Shown piece after piece: positions 10,641 to 22,600 of a DNA stretch of 64,000 bases (its first letter is position 1; each line of letters starts with the position of its first letter). The position numbers and the translations under genes were made by a program. Source of the DNA: Adiantum capillus-veneris (lineage: Eukaryota; Streptophyta; Polypodiopsida; Polypodiales; Pteridaceae); the NCBI GenBank assembly GCA_014529385.2, contig CM043944.1, positions 59,386,268-59,450,267 on the forward strand, written 5' to 3'. The notes beneath the pieces were generated by a model that did no database searches, was not told where the DNA came from, and worked only from the letters and a program-made list of their open reading frames with translations.

Positions 10641-13600
10641 ATGGCTGACAACAACAACACAGATGTGTTCAAGATGTTTGCTGTTGAGGACAGGTTGGAT
10701 GGGGACAACTACTCTATGTGGTCTTATATGATGCAACATGTTCTTGTGTCAAAGGGTGTCTAGAACATTGTGCAGGGCATTGATGTACGTCCTGGTTCTG
10801 AGGATGTAGGCGATGTTGAGGATGTTGCAGGTCTTGCTGCAAGGATTGCAGCTGTTAGAGTTGTTTTGCCTACGGCAGAACAATCTCGTTGGGATGTTAA
10901 GGATGCGCAGGCTCATGCATTGATTGCGTTGTCTGTGAAGCGCACCATTGTTCCTCACATCCATTCAGCAAAATCTGCAAAACAGGCTTGGGATATTTTA
11001 GCAGGTCTTTATGCAAGCCGCAATGAGGCTAAAATTGCTTTGCTGCGTAAAGAGCTGGAGTCGAAGATTATGCATGAGGAAGATGATATGGACACTTTCC
11101 TTGCTAGTGTCAAGGATATCAATGAGCAGCTTATTTCTGCAGGTGAAGTCATTTCAGACAGTTCCCTCGTGCAGACTGTTCTTGATGCCTTACCAGATTC
11201 CTACCAGACTTTTGCTAGTACTTGGAGACTTATGACCCAAGGAAATCCTGAAGTTGTCAAGTTTGATGCATTATGCACATTGCTGTTGCAAGAGTCACTG
11301 TCTAGAAAAAACAGGACTAGGCAGCGTGCAGTTGAACAGGATTTTATTGCTTCTCAAAGAAAGGGTGGTAACAATAATGCAGCCACTTCTTATGGTTCTG
11401 CTGCGAGTGGCAAAAATTCTGTTCCTAATGCTTCTGCTGGCAGTACTTCGTTTGGAAATTCTGGTGATAAGGGCAAAAAGAAGATGCATTGCCATTATTG
11501 TAAAGCCAATGATCACTTGATCAAGTTGTGTTTTAAGTTGAAGGCCAAAGAGGCTAAGAAGAAAGAGCGTGGTTCCACTGCAAATGCTGGTTCCACTACA
11601 AATGCAGCCATTGTTGAGTCTTCTGTGAAAGGAGACTGTAATGCTGATGTTGATGCAGAATGGGCTTTTAGTGTAGAGTGCACTTACAATCCTCCTGTCC
11701 ATGATGCATGCATGTCAGTTGCTGCAGATTCACATGTGTGGTATTTTGACAGTGGTGCTACAAAGCACATTACCTCACATCGTGAATTGTTTACCTCTCT
11801 CGAGTCTGTCCCTCATGGGAATGCAGTCACTTGTGCCAACAACGCCTCTTATCCAGTTCAGGGAGTTGGAAAGATTGTGCTCACTGCTGCTAATGGTAGT
11901 TCCTTCACACTTGTTGATGCACTTTATGTACCTGGGATCAAGAAGAATCTCTTGTCTGTATCCGCACTTGCTAGACTTGGACTTGTAGTGAAATTTGTGG
12001 ATGACAGATGTACAATTCATGATCTCAGTTTTGGTGATGAAATTGTTGCATCTGGTCTTTTGTGCCGTGGGCTGTATAAGCTCACTTTGTATGACAAGTG
12101 TGGACAAAATTTTGCAAATGCTGTTGTAGATTCAAGGTCTACTTCAGATGCAAAACTTTGGCATGCACGTCTTGGTCATCTGAATTTTGCCAGTTTGCTG
12201 CGTTTGCAGAAATCTGATATGGTTGCTTCTTTGCCGCCTCTTGAAGCACCTGTCAAACATGTTTGTGAAGGCTGTATTTTGGGTAAGATGCAGCGTTCTA
12301 AGTTTCCAAAGGATGGTTCAGTTCGGGCCACATGCAGGTTGCAGCTTGTGCATAGTGATGTTTGTGGGCCCATGCAAACTCCTTCCTTGGGCAATTACAT
12401 GTACTTCGTGACTTTCATTGATGATTACTCCAGGCATGCATGGGTATTTCCGCTTAAAGCGAAGCCCGAAGTTTTTATGTGCTTCAAACAATTTCTGGCT
12501 ATGGCTGAAAATGTCTCGAAATGTACTATGGGCACCCTCCGTTCTGATCGAGGGGGGAAGTATATGTCTCATGAATTTAATGCATTTCTGGCTAGTCGTG
12601 GGATAAAACACCAATGTACAGTGCCTTATAAACCTCAGCAAAATGGTGTTGCTCAGAGGAAAAATAGGTCACTGACGGAAATGGCACGATATATGGTCAA
12701 AAGTCAAGCTTTGCCGCATTCTTTTTGGCTTGAGGCCATTATGTGTGCCACTTATGTACTTAACAGGTGTCCTCTGAAAGCTTTGCAGTCTATTACTCCA
12801 TATGAAGCATGGCATGATAGAAAGCCTTCTATTGAGCACATGCGTGGTTTTGGCTGTTTGGCATATGCTTTGGTGCCACAAGTGCAGCGCAAAAAATTGG
12901 ATGATAAGGCTGTCAAATGTATTTTTGTTGGTTATAGTGCTGAAAGCAAAGGTTACAGGTTGTATCATCCGCAAACAAAACGTATTATGGTTTCACGGGA
13001 TGTAGTGTTTGTGGAAGATTCTGTTCAGCCCTTGCTGGCATGTACCAGAGACAGTAATGTAAGTTCACAGGACATTTATGACACTTTGTTGCCTCTTTTC
13101 AGTGGTGGAAATACGAATGTAAGTTCCAATGAGGCAAATGTACAGCCTATGGGGGTTTCTGAAAATGTTTTAGATCAGCCTATTACTGATGCAGATGTAC
13201 ATGATGTACTTGATGAGGAAAGGGCTGAAAATGAGCAGGCTAGAGGTATGCCAAAATGGCTGGTGCACACTTTTCGTGACAGTAAATTGGATGCACCTTT
13301 GTCTAGTAGTACTCGTTCAGGCTATCGCCATGTATCTTATGCATCAGATTGTTATGCTTTGGCTGTGTCTAGCTTACATGATGTTGAGGAGCCTTTGACT
13401 TTTGATGAAGCACAAAATTCAGAAAATTGGATGGCTGCCATGCAATTAGAATATGATGCACTTATAGAAAATGACACATGGACTTTAGGTGATTTGCCTC
13501 CTGGCAAAAAGGCGATTGGTACGAAGTGGGTTTACAAGTTGAAACGCAAGCCGGATGGTGAGATCGATCGCCATAAGGCTCGACTTGTTGCAAAGGGTTA

Positions 13601-14927
13601 TGCACAACAAAAAGGCATAGATTATGAAGAGACTTTTGCTCCCACTTGTCGTATGACTACTGTGTGTTTTCTATGTGCATTGGCAGCTCATTTTGGTTGG
13701 GATGTACATCAATCAGACATTGTTACTGCTTTCTTGAATGGTGACATATTTGAGGAAGTTTATGTAACGCAGCCTCGCAGTTTTGTCATAAAAGGATAAG
13801 AGGACAAAGTGTGAAAATGTAACAAGGCTTTGTATGGGTTGAAGCAATCTCCTCGTGCTTGGTATGAGAAAGCTGACACTCATTTGGTCAAACAAGGCTT
13901 TCGTAACAGTCCAACAGAAAGCACATTGTATGTGAAGCGTGAGGGTGATGTACTTCTCATTGTGGTCCTTTATGTTGATGATTTGCTGATCATTGGACCA
14001 AATGAGAGACATATTGCTGAATTTAAGGCTGATTTGAATGCTACTTTCAAGATGAAATATTTGGGTCTGTTGCATCAGTATTTGGGTATACAGTTTAAGC
14101 AGTGTGATGGTGGTATTGCCTTGTGTCAGAAAAGTTACATAGAGACATTGCTATGTAAGTTTGGACTTGAGGATTGCAAACCTATTGCCACTCCCATGGA
14201 AACAGGTTTGAATTTGAGTCTACATGATGCTGGTCATCCTGCTGATGTCACTCTTTACCAAACTGCTATTGGCTGCCTCATTTATGTATGCAACACGAGG
14301 CCGGATATTCAGTTTGCAGTCTCACAGGTCAGCAGATTTATGCATAGCCCAGGGTCTAAGAATTGGCAGGCTGTCAAGAGGATTTTCGGCTACCTTAGTG
14401 GCACTTTACATCTTGGCTTGTTTTATCCCAAGGGGGGATCATTGCCGCCAGACTTACATGCTTTTTCGGACTCAGATTGGGCTGGTTGTTTTGACACGCG
14501 TGTGTCCACAAGTGGTTTTTGTTTCATGCTTGGCAGTTCATGTATATCATGGTTGAGCAAGAAGCAACCTACTGTGGCCACTTCGAGTTGTGAGGCTAAG
14601 TACAGGGCAGTCTTCACAGCTACGGTTGAGTGTGTATGGCTCAGAGGCCTTATGGCTGATTTGGGTGTTGGACAGGACATTGCCAACACTATCTACACTG
14701 ACAGTCAGAGCGCATTGGCAGTTGCGAGGAACCCAATTTTTCATGCTCGCACAAAGCACATTGAGGTGCATTACCACTATGTCAGGGAGAGGCTCTCAGC
14801 AGGAGAGATCAGCTTGGCTTATGTGCCAACACAGGACAACCTTGCAGATCTTTTCACAAAGGCATTGTCTCGTGAGAAGCTTGAAGCTTTCCGCAAAGCT
14901 TTGGGCTTACTCCCCTTTGTGGACTGA
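10641..14927 (+). pseudogene. Copia gag-pol polyprotein, one frame with three nonsense codons
   Basis: A single uninterrupted frame of about 1428 codons starts at ATGGCTGACAAC (10641). The gag (UBN2-like) spans residues ~70-230 and the zinc knuckle CHYCKANDHLIKLC lies near 280. Protease (WYFDSGATKHIT) is near 370, the integrase H/C region near 510, and the core has FVTFIDDYSRHAW and SDRGGKY. RT runs from GTKWVYKLKRKPDGE to the catalytic YVDD near 1115. RNase H has AFSDSDWAGC, CEAKYRA, YTDSQSA and ends at 14925. Three stops interrupt it: TAG at 10761 (Trp in the sister), TAA at 13797 (Gln in the sister) and TGA at 13812 (Cys in the sister). The integrase catalytic Glu is Gln (CAG at 12654-12656, GAG in the sister). 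There is no frameshift. This copy cannot move by itself. Confidence 0.95.
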
Positions 14928-14990
14928 TCCTGTCCTCAGGGCATGGCACTTCCCTTTACTCATGTGCCAGCTCTCGTTCACCGCATCACT

Positions 14991-15002
14991 CCAGGGGGGA
15001 TT
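14991..15002 (+). promoter_or_regulatory. Polypurine tract
   Basis: CCAGGGGGGATT directly precedes the 3' LTR and would prime plus-strand DNA synthesis. Confidence 0.85.
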
Positions 15003-15229
15003 TGTTACCATATACATGTGGTAGTGATGTGTGTGAACACACTAGGACCGCCGGGGCATTTTTTCCCTCTTTAGGAGGTTTTTTCCCCCGTGCATTGTAT
15101 ATACGCCCATCACTCTAGGGCTATCTATCTTTCCATTGCACACTAAGTAACATACTCTCTATTGTGTGCCTTGAGCTTCCTTCGTCTTCTCCAAGCTGTG
15201 TGTGTTTCTCTGCAACCCTAATTCCAACA
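15003..15229 (+). repeat. 3' LTR of the young Copia element
   Basis: 227 bp, identical to the 5' LTR except for one transition, and followed by the target duplication CGGAT. Confidence 0.95.
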
Positions 15230-15234
15230 CGGAT

Positions 15235-16097
15235 GCCCATCAAAGATCAACATGAAGAAGAAGTGAAGATTGGAGTTACACATTTTTCACATTTTTCCAA
15301 AATGGTCATGTATTGTAAATTCCCAATTTATTTCAAGCCATTGTAATAATTTAGTGCGTTACGGGCTCAGTGGGAGTTCCAAGCTGTTAAGAACAGGTCA
15401 TTTAGTGTGCCTAGGTAGCAGATTCAGTAAGTGGTGGAGCCCTAAAGGCCTTGTGCGCCCGGACATTGCATATATTTACCCTAGGTATATAAGGCAGTGT
15501 GTAAAAGAAATTAGGGTTCTCAAGCTCATTTGTTGAGAGCACTCTTTGGTGAGAGCTCTTGAGGTGTGTGGCTATGGAGTCCTTGAGCTTCTCCTTGATC
15601 ATGTGGCTTGGTTAACACCAATCAATGCTTAATTCTCTTTCACTATGCCTCTCTCATGCTTCTTATAATTGCTTATGATGCTTAGATTAGCTAGATCTTA
15701 ACTAATTAGTGGCTAATACCTCTCTAATCTTGTGTGATTGGCCTCTTTTGCTTGTGTGTGCATGTAGGTTTGATTGGAGTGTGGTGCTCGATAGATCTAT
15801 GTGGGTGTGCTTACGATTAGTGTGTTGTATGATAGGATTAGTGTTGTGTGCGTCTTACAATCGTTGTGTGTGATTGGATTGATTAGAGGTGAAGAGAAGT
15901 GGATGTGGAGATTGACCATCATTGTGGCTTAGCTCCTCCATAGTCCGAGAAGCTCACCTCGTAGAGTCAACCATTCGTGTTTCCATGATTAGCTTACTAA
16001 TCGTGTGAGTGTTTCCATGCCCTAGCCGGGTAGCTCATCCCTCCGGATTGATAATTTTGTTGGTCATTGGAGCTATGCAACGATGGGACCCCGAACA
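15235..16097 (+). repeat. 5' LTR (at least its 3' part) of element A
   Basis: The segment ends in CA two bases before a tRNA-Asp-like primer site. It contains a good TATA box, TATATAAGG (15486-15494), in a context typical of plant retroelement promoters. The true 5' edge is uncertain: it could be the TG at 15234-15235, or the LTR could continue beyond the Copia insertions on the left. No matching 3' LTR is seen in the window. Confidence 0.6.
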
Positions 16098-16099
16098 TT

Positions 16100-16117
16100 T
16101 GGCACCGTTTCCGGGGA
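16100..16117 (+). promoter_or_regulatory. Primer-binding site, tRNA-Asp-like (element A)
   Basis: TGGCACCGTTTCCGGGGA resembles the complement of the plant tRNA-Asp 3' end (TGGCGCCGTTGCCGGGG) with two differences. This primer choice is common in Athila/Tat-type Gypsy elements. Confidence 0.75.
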
Positions 16118-17874
16118 CTATGGCCTACGCTAGTGTAATTGTGGCATAATCGGATGTGATTCTTCACTAATTGCACTACTAATTTCACTTGTGTGTTTAT
16201 GTTTTTGTGGATTTTGGATGTGTGTGCATGAAGCAACGTGTTCATTATTCTCTAATTTGTCACCGTATTTTGCCAATTGTGTGTTTAACACTCTAATTTC
16301 AAACTAATACCTTGTTAATTTTACTAATTTTGTTAACTTACTCACTAATTTGCTATGAAGATTGGAGCTTTCAACCGGTCCAATCGATCTTCAATGGAAA
16401 GGTAATCAAAGTGGTATTTTCAACCTCCCTAAAATTTAAAGATGTGTAGAATTGTGTGGAGACTTCACCATGATGCAATGTAATGCTATGCTATATTGAT
16501 TCAATGCAATGCAATGTCAATGCTATGATGCTATGAAATTTTTGGATTGTTCATGAGTCTTGCCGTCGTAATGCCAAAAATTTTAAGATTTGGTGGCGTA
16601 TGAATTTGACAAGTTTCAATTGCTACTTGGTGATTGTACATTGCTAATTGTGTGCCTAATAGAGTTAATTGCATGCTTGAATGGTCAATTGCAAGCGTGT
16701 GTGCATTAAATCAAGTGTGTGTGCATTCTAATTGAGTATGTGTATGTCTAATTTTAGGTGTGTGTGCATTATTTTGCTTTTGTTTGTGCACCTAAAAATC
16801 AATGTGTGCTTAATGATTTTTCAATTGTGATGATTGATTTGTGTTGTGGTCATGTCCAAATAATGATTTGTGAAATCACATTGCAATTTTGACAAGATTA
16901 AGCCTTTTGTGGGTGCACCTAAAGATTGGTAAAAACTGACAATTATTAGTGTGTGTGTGCACTTAAAGAGTGCTTACTGTGCATGATTAATTCAATTTTT
17001 GATTGCATATTTGATGTGTGAAATGGTTAATTGCTGTGTTTTGAGCTCAAAATAGGGATTTACACACTCCAAAGCGTCGAATTTTGACCTAATTTTGTCG
17101 CTAATTTTGCCGGTTTAATTGCCTAATTTTAATTTTATTGATAAAATTGTTTGGCAATTGAATTGATGTGCTTTGTGTGATTTTATTTGGCTGCACTAAT
17201 CCTCTATGTGTGGGGAATTTTTTTTTTAAAAAAAGGGTGTTTTTGGGATATTTTTTGGTAGTTTTTTCATTAATTTTTGGTTAATTTCATAAAAATTTGA
17301 TATCTTCTGGCTGTTTTGAATGTGAGTTCATGGCTTGATTTCGAGCGCATTTGGACCTTTGCTTGCCAAATTTTGAGCGTTTTACTATTTCCGGGGGTCG
17401 GTTTGATGATTTCGTCGAATTTGGTATTTTCGATAAAAATTTGTTACTTTTGGTGTGTTTATGCGTGTCAAAAGTGTTCGATTGTGATTGTTGATGATTT
17501 TCTAAGATTCCTAGAAATTTATGGGAATTTTCGAATCATTGTTTGAGTTCTCGGGTGATTTTCGACCTATTTTTGGCATTTTCGGATGATTAAAAATCAA
17601 ATAATAGAAAAAATAATTTTCGGCTCCCGCCCATGCCTTGCGGTGCATAAACTTTCCACCTCTTCAGATAAATCTTTACAGTCTTTTGCGATAGTTTCTT
17701 GTCGACATTAAAATTCTCCTCTTCTTCCTCCCTCTCCATGTGAACCCACCCTACACCTTACTCTCTCTCTCTTCTCTTACTCTCTCTCCTCCCCTTGCCA
17801 AAAGTCCGATCATTATCATTATCTCTCTTCCCCCCACTCTCTCACTAACTCCCTCTCTCTTCCCATTCACCCGC

Positions 17875-17971
<97 letters not shown>

Positions 17972-17998
17972 GCAATTGCCACGTCAGTCGATGCGTGC

Positions 17999-18062
<64 letters not shown>

Positions 18063-19605
18063 CCTATGTGCACGCCAAAACCGCGGTCAGCTCACCTGCA
18101 AGTGCTGCTGTGTTTTCTCTCTCTCGTATTGCACCACGCCAGACCACCTGCAGCCCTGAGCCACGCGCGTACGCAAACACACTCACTACACACACACACA
18201 CCCTTCCCCTCTTCTCCTCTGTCGTGTAGCCCTAGGGCCCACAACCCACTCACCTGCTTTTTCTCTCGGTGTCCAACACGTTGTCCGCACCAGGCCCGCC
18301 AGTTGCTCCCTTGCTATCTCGCCGCCTGTGCAGACGCCACGTCAGCATTGTCGCACGCAACTCCGACCGCCTCTACGTACCAGGCCCGTACGCTCCCGCA
18401 ATCAACGCGCACTGGTCAACGACCCTTGTCCCCACCAAGTAAGTGCAGGTAATCTTTTAGTTACTTTATTTATTTTACATTATTTGATTTAATTACAAAA
18501 ATTAATTTTTTAAATAAATTTTATAGAAAACAAACAAACAAACAAATATAAAAAAATCACAAAAATTATAAAAATCCATAAAAACAATTAAAAAATCAAA
18601 ATCCAATAAAAAATCAAAAAGAGGATTAAAAAATTACCCAAAAAAAAGGAAAAACATTAAAAAATCTTATATAAAAAAACAAAAATTTACATATAAAAGG
18701 AAAAAAATCATAAAAAATCAAGAAAAGACATAGAAAATTTCCAAAAAATAAAAACCTCATAAAAAATTTAAAAAAATACGCAGATAATTTATCAAAAAAA
18801 TCATAAGAATTTCAATAATAACACATATAAATAAATAAAAAATTGTAAAAAATTCCATAAAAACTCAAAGCAAATCCATAAAAAATCAAAAAGTGGCTGG
18901 AAAAATCAAAATAAATCATAAAATTCATAAAATCTTCAAGAAATTCTGTAAAAATTACAGAATTCACAAGAAAATTAAAAAATTCAGAACATCTACAGAA
19001 AAATTATAAAACAATCAAAACTTTTCCAAAAAAAGAAAAAAAAACTAATTTTTTTATAAAAGTAAAAATTTCATAAAAATTCAATAAAAATAAAAAGAAA
19101 GTTGTGAAAAGTGTCAGAAAGAGCCAGAAAAAGTCAGAACGAGCCCGAAAAAAGGCAGAAGTAGCAAAAATACTCACGGTCCGGGAAGTGTGGCAAAGCG
19201 AGCAAAACCACCAACTCAAAGCCGTGAACGGTAAACAAATTTCTAAATTTGTCAAAATCAAGCCGAAAATCCAAAAGTCAGAGTTGTAAAACTCATCGAA
19301 GCTTAGAGATTCGAGCTAGATTGGAAATCCTTGGGAACTACAGTCCATCTTTTAGGCCAAGAATATCACTTTTTTAGCCCAATTTTGGACAGTGTTCCCA
19401 GAGTTTAGACAAAGAACGCCAGGGACTATAAGGCATGGTGGAAGCCAAAAACGGGCAGGCCCAAGTGATTGCATTACAACTTAGCCTCTAATCGGACGAA
19501 CAGGGACACAACTCACATGTGATTGCAGATTAGGCTCAAACATCATAAATTCTGCTAATCGATACCAAAACCTGCTAGGAGACTGTTTTTAAAGAACCAG
19601 CCGAC
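16118..19605 (+). other. Long untranslated leader of element A with (CT)n blocks and an A-rich tract
   Basis: No convincing coding frame is present. The first 1.6 kb is T/G-rich with many GTGTGTGCAT-like repeats. Two (CT)n microsatellites lie at about 17878-17968 and 18001-18060. From about 18460 to 19300 the plus strand is very rich in A, with reiterated AAAAATCAAAA motifs. The last 300 bp resembles the region upstream of the element C ORF (for example GGGACACA...TGATTGCA). A leader of this length is usual in Tat/Athila elements. Confidence 0.55.
17878..18060. repeat. (CT)n microsatellites
   Basis: Two long CT runs are separated by about 30 bp (about 17878-17968 and 18001-18060). Frames through them give Leu-Ser repeats and are not genes. 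Confidence 0.97.
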
Positions 19606-22600
19606 ATGGACTCAAGTCGCACCGAAAATTCAAGTACAATCGAGCAAGCTAGTAGCAGTGGCAACATCGGTACAAGTGCAACCGAGCAGATTTTAGATCT
19701 ATATGGCTACAATGGGGATAATGTTTTGTACATAGATTCAGAAGGTCATAGATACTTGATGAGCAACAAAAGCAACACAAGAGCCACGATTCTATTGATC
19801 AGAGTAAAGCTAGATTCAGAAAACTCCCAGACGTTCACAGACTGTAGTGGAGCCAGGTATTGCAAGCTCAAAGATGAAGTGCAGATAGAGGTGCAAAAAA
19901 TCAACCCAAGTGATGATCCAAAAATCTTCATAAGCCAGCAAAACATACAGTTGGTGCATATGCAATCAGGGTCATTGTACATGGATTACAGTCGTCAGAT
20001 CTATAGTCGAGAGCCAAAATTGGAAGATCCAACAGATCAACCAATAGAAGCAAATCTAATTGGAGAACCGAGCCAAAGACGGTACAGAGGTCAAGATGGC
20101 ACAATCTATAGCTTGATGCTTAGTGTTCTAAAAGAAGATGCCAACAACTTGGCAAGCATAGAAATAGAAGCTTCTTAGCAAGATCCTGACATGACAGAAC
20201 GAAATGAAATACCACCAGTCATGGCGTACTGCTCGGACATTTTTCTGAAGATTGTCAAAGAAACTCTGACAATAGGGTTACATCAACTGCCAAGTAAGGC
20301 ACAGAGTAAATTGGAAATGCGAATCATGATGTAAGTGCATCTAACTCATCACTTTTAATGCAATTGGATGATTTTGCATTACTGCTAGAAGCACGAATAA
20401 AAACACTGCAAGTTCAAAATTAGCATAAAGATGCACAGGCACCTAAAAAGCTTAAAATTGATTCTTTGAACAACAAATTATTGCATGAGTTTGGTCAAGG
20501 TGTCCATATATCACCAAAGGTTGAGAAGATTGTTAGGTTTGTAAATGATTTCGCATCCACTACCACAAGTGTGCAATCATTCACGAGTCTAAGGGACACA
20601 TCAAACAGAATGATGTTAGCATTGTATGACACCCATAATTCATATGCACACTATGTTAACCAAAAAGGAAACTATACAAAAAAGATCAACTTGTGTTTGA
20701 ACGGCCCACATACCAGCTCATAGAAGTGTGTCCAGTGATAGATCAGAAAGGATGGTTCATTTCAGAGGAAAGAGTCTATTATAGCCCATCCTCTCTAGAG
20801 CTGAAGGATATTACCCAAGTGAACCCAAAAATCTGTTTAGAGACAAACTCTCCTCCATCGAAAATCAAACTTCGATGTTGTGACCAAACCAACATATGTT
20901 TTGACCAAAACAGTTGTAGATATAGACAAGAGTCTAGCATCTATGCTGCCTTGGGTCCTGAAACCACAGAAGCTTATATCATAGGAGACCCATGGGATAG
21001 ACAATATCAGGGCAAAGATAATGCTATCTATAGCTTGACTTGGGGAATAATTTATCATGCTTCAAGGAGATACATAGGAAACTATGCAGAAGGTTTACAT
21101 ATACCAAACATCAATTGTGCTACCCAAAGTGTGCCTTCACATTCCCAAAAGGTGAGACTAAACCAGAGCCAAACAATTTTGAACTCATATAATGAAGCAA
21201 GCTATAGTGATCACACTAGGAAGGGGGGAGCTGTAAATCCATCAAGCTCAGCTTATGTACCAGGAAATGCTACACCAGTTAGAAGCCCTAGAGCTTCTAG
21301 CCAACAGACCTCTTCAAAGCAGAAACCATTGAAAGATCATATGGTTGTTGGAAGTTTCCAATCCATCAAAATCTGTAGACAAATGTTTATATGAAGATCA
21401 TCAAGGACAAAAGTTTTAGGTGGTCTCCACAAGTCAAATTCAAAAGCCGACATATCCCATAGTGTTCAAACAGTTACATGTGACCAAGCTCACATATTCA
21501 TATCAAGATGCACATGGTAACAAATATCAGCAAGTTCATGATCTTGTACAAACCCATATGGATGGCCCGAATGAAGTTAAAGACTATCTGAAGATGATGC
21601 AAAGCCTCAAGGTGCCAGAATAGGTGACAGAAAAGTCAAAGTCAATGGGAACTAAAGTCTAGAAAGATACACAAAGGTCACTATCAAAATCTCCTCCGAA
21701 GAGACAGATTCTGCCAAAAAGTACAATGGATCTTTTAAGGTCAAAGGCTACTCAGATGCAAGCGGACAATGCTCAACAATTGCAAAAAGGTACAATATTA
21801 CTACCAATGGAGTCAACATCGATTGAAGTAGGTGATCAAAGCAACGAAAATGCAAAAAAAGTTCAACCAAAGGACACTAACACAACAAAATCAATCACTA
21901 CAAGAAGAAATCGTGAGACGATCAAGTGCAACATTGTTGGTGAGAATGAAGAAAAACTCTCAAGCGAAGTAAAGCTAGATTTTCAACTAGACGAGAACCT
22001 CATGTCCTTTCGCACTTGGGAAAAATGTGACCAACCACAGTTGGAAGATGCTCCTGAATTTGTGAGCATATCAAGAAACAAACGAGCAGAATGCTGGGGA
22101 ATCATCTCCACCACCATTGAAGTAAGTTCATAGATCATCATAGCTCAATTCCACATGATCACAAACATTCATAGCATTCTAGAGATTACTCAGGGCAAGC
22201 CATAGAATAGAGAAATCATGGGTAATGCTACAGGTCAAGAATAAATGGTTGCTACCCTTAGCATCCAAAATCATGAAGAGCAGGTGAAGTTTTAGGTGAA
22301 GTCTTCAGAGGAAATGATTGCAGATGTCATCCTTGGACATCAGTGGTTGGACCAACACAAGGCTTACAAAGAAGATACAATGCTAATACTCTCTTTTCCA
22401 AGAGGTAGCAAGCAACATTTAAAGGTACCGTTAATGCTAGATTCAGAGTTGCAAAAGTCACAAGAACCAAAGACAAATCTTGTAGACAAAGGTAAAGCTA
22501 AAGTGGAACTTCCACCAATTAGAAAAGAGGGTGTGAAAACATATGCCTCTACATCAAAGAACCCTCATGGATCAGCTTCTTCAAGCAAGCCAGGCTTTCA

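Larger units (their letters stand above)
10052..15229 (+). mobile_element. Young full-length Copia retrotransposon, 5178 bp
   Basis: Two 227-bp LTRs (10052-10278 and 15003-15229) both start TGTTACC and end TTCCAACA. They differ at one base (T against C in TAAGTAA(T/C)ATACTC). The 5-bp target duplication CGGAT lies at 10047-10051 and 15230-15234. The primer site TGGTATCAGAG follows the 5' LTR after two bases and a purine run AGGGGGGA precedes the 3' LTR. Domain order gag, protease, integrase, RT, RNase H defines Ty1/Copia. The near-identical LTRs indicate recent insertion. It landed in the sequence flanking an older copy of its own family. Confidence 0.97.

Noticed and set aside
17740-18159. 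Long frames of Leu-Ser or Arg-Glu repeats across (CT)n blocks
   Set aside because: They come from dinucleotide repeats, which are open in all frames. The same holds for frames at 1003-1339, 38317-38751 and 61000-61240.
18425-18450. GTAAGT as the donor site of a leader intron
   Set aside because: The consensus is partial, and I could not find a convincing partner acceptor or cDNA-like evidence.
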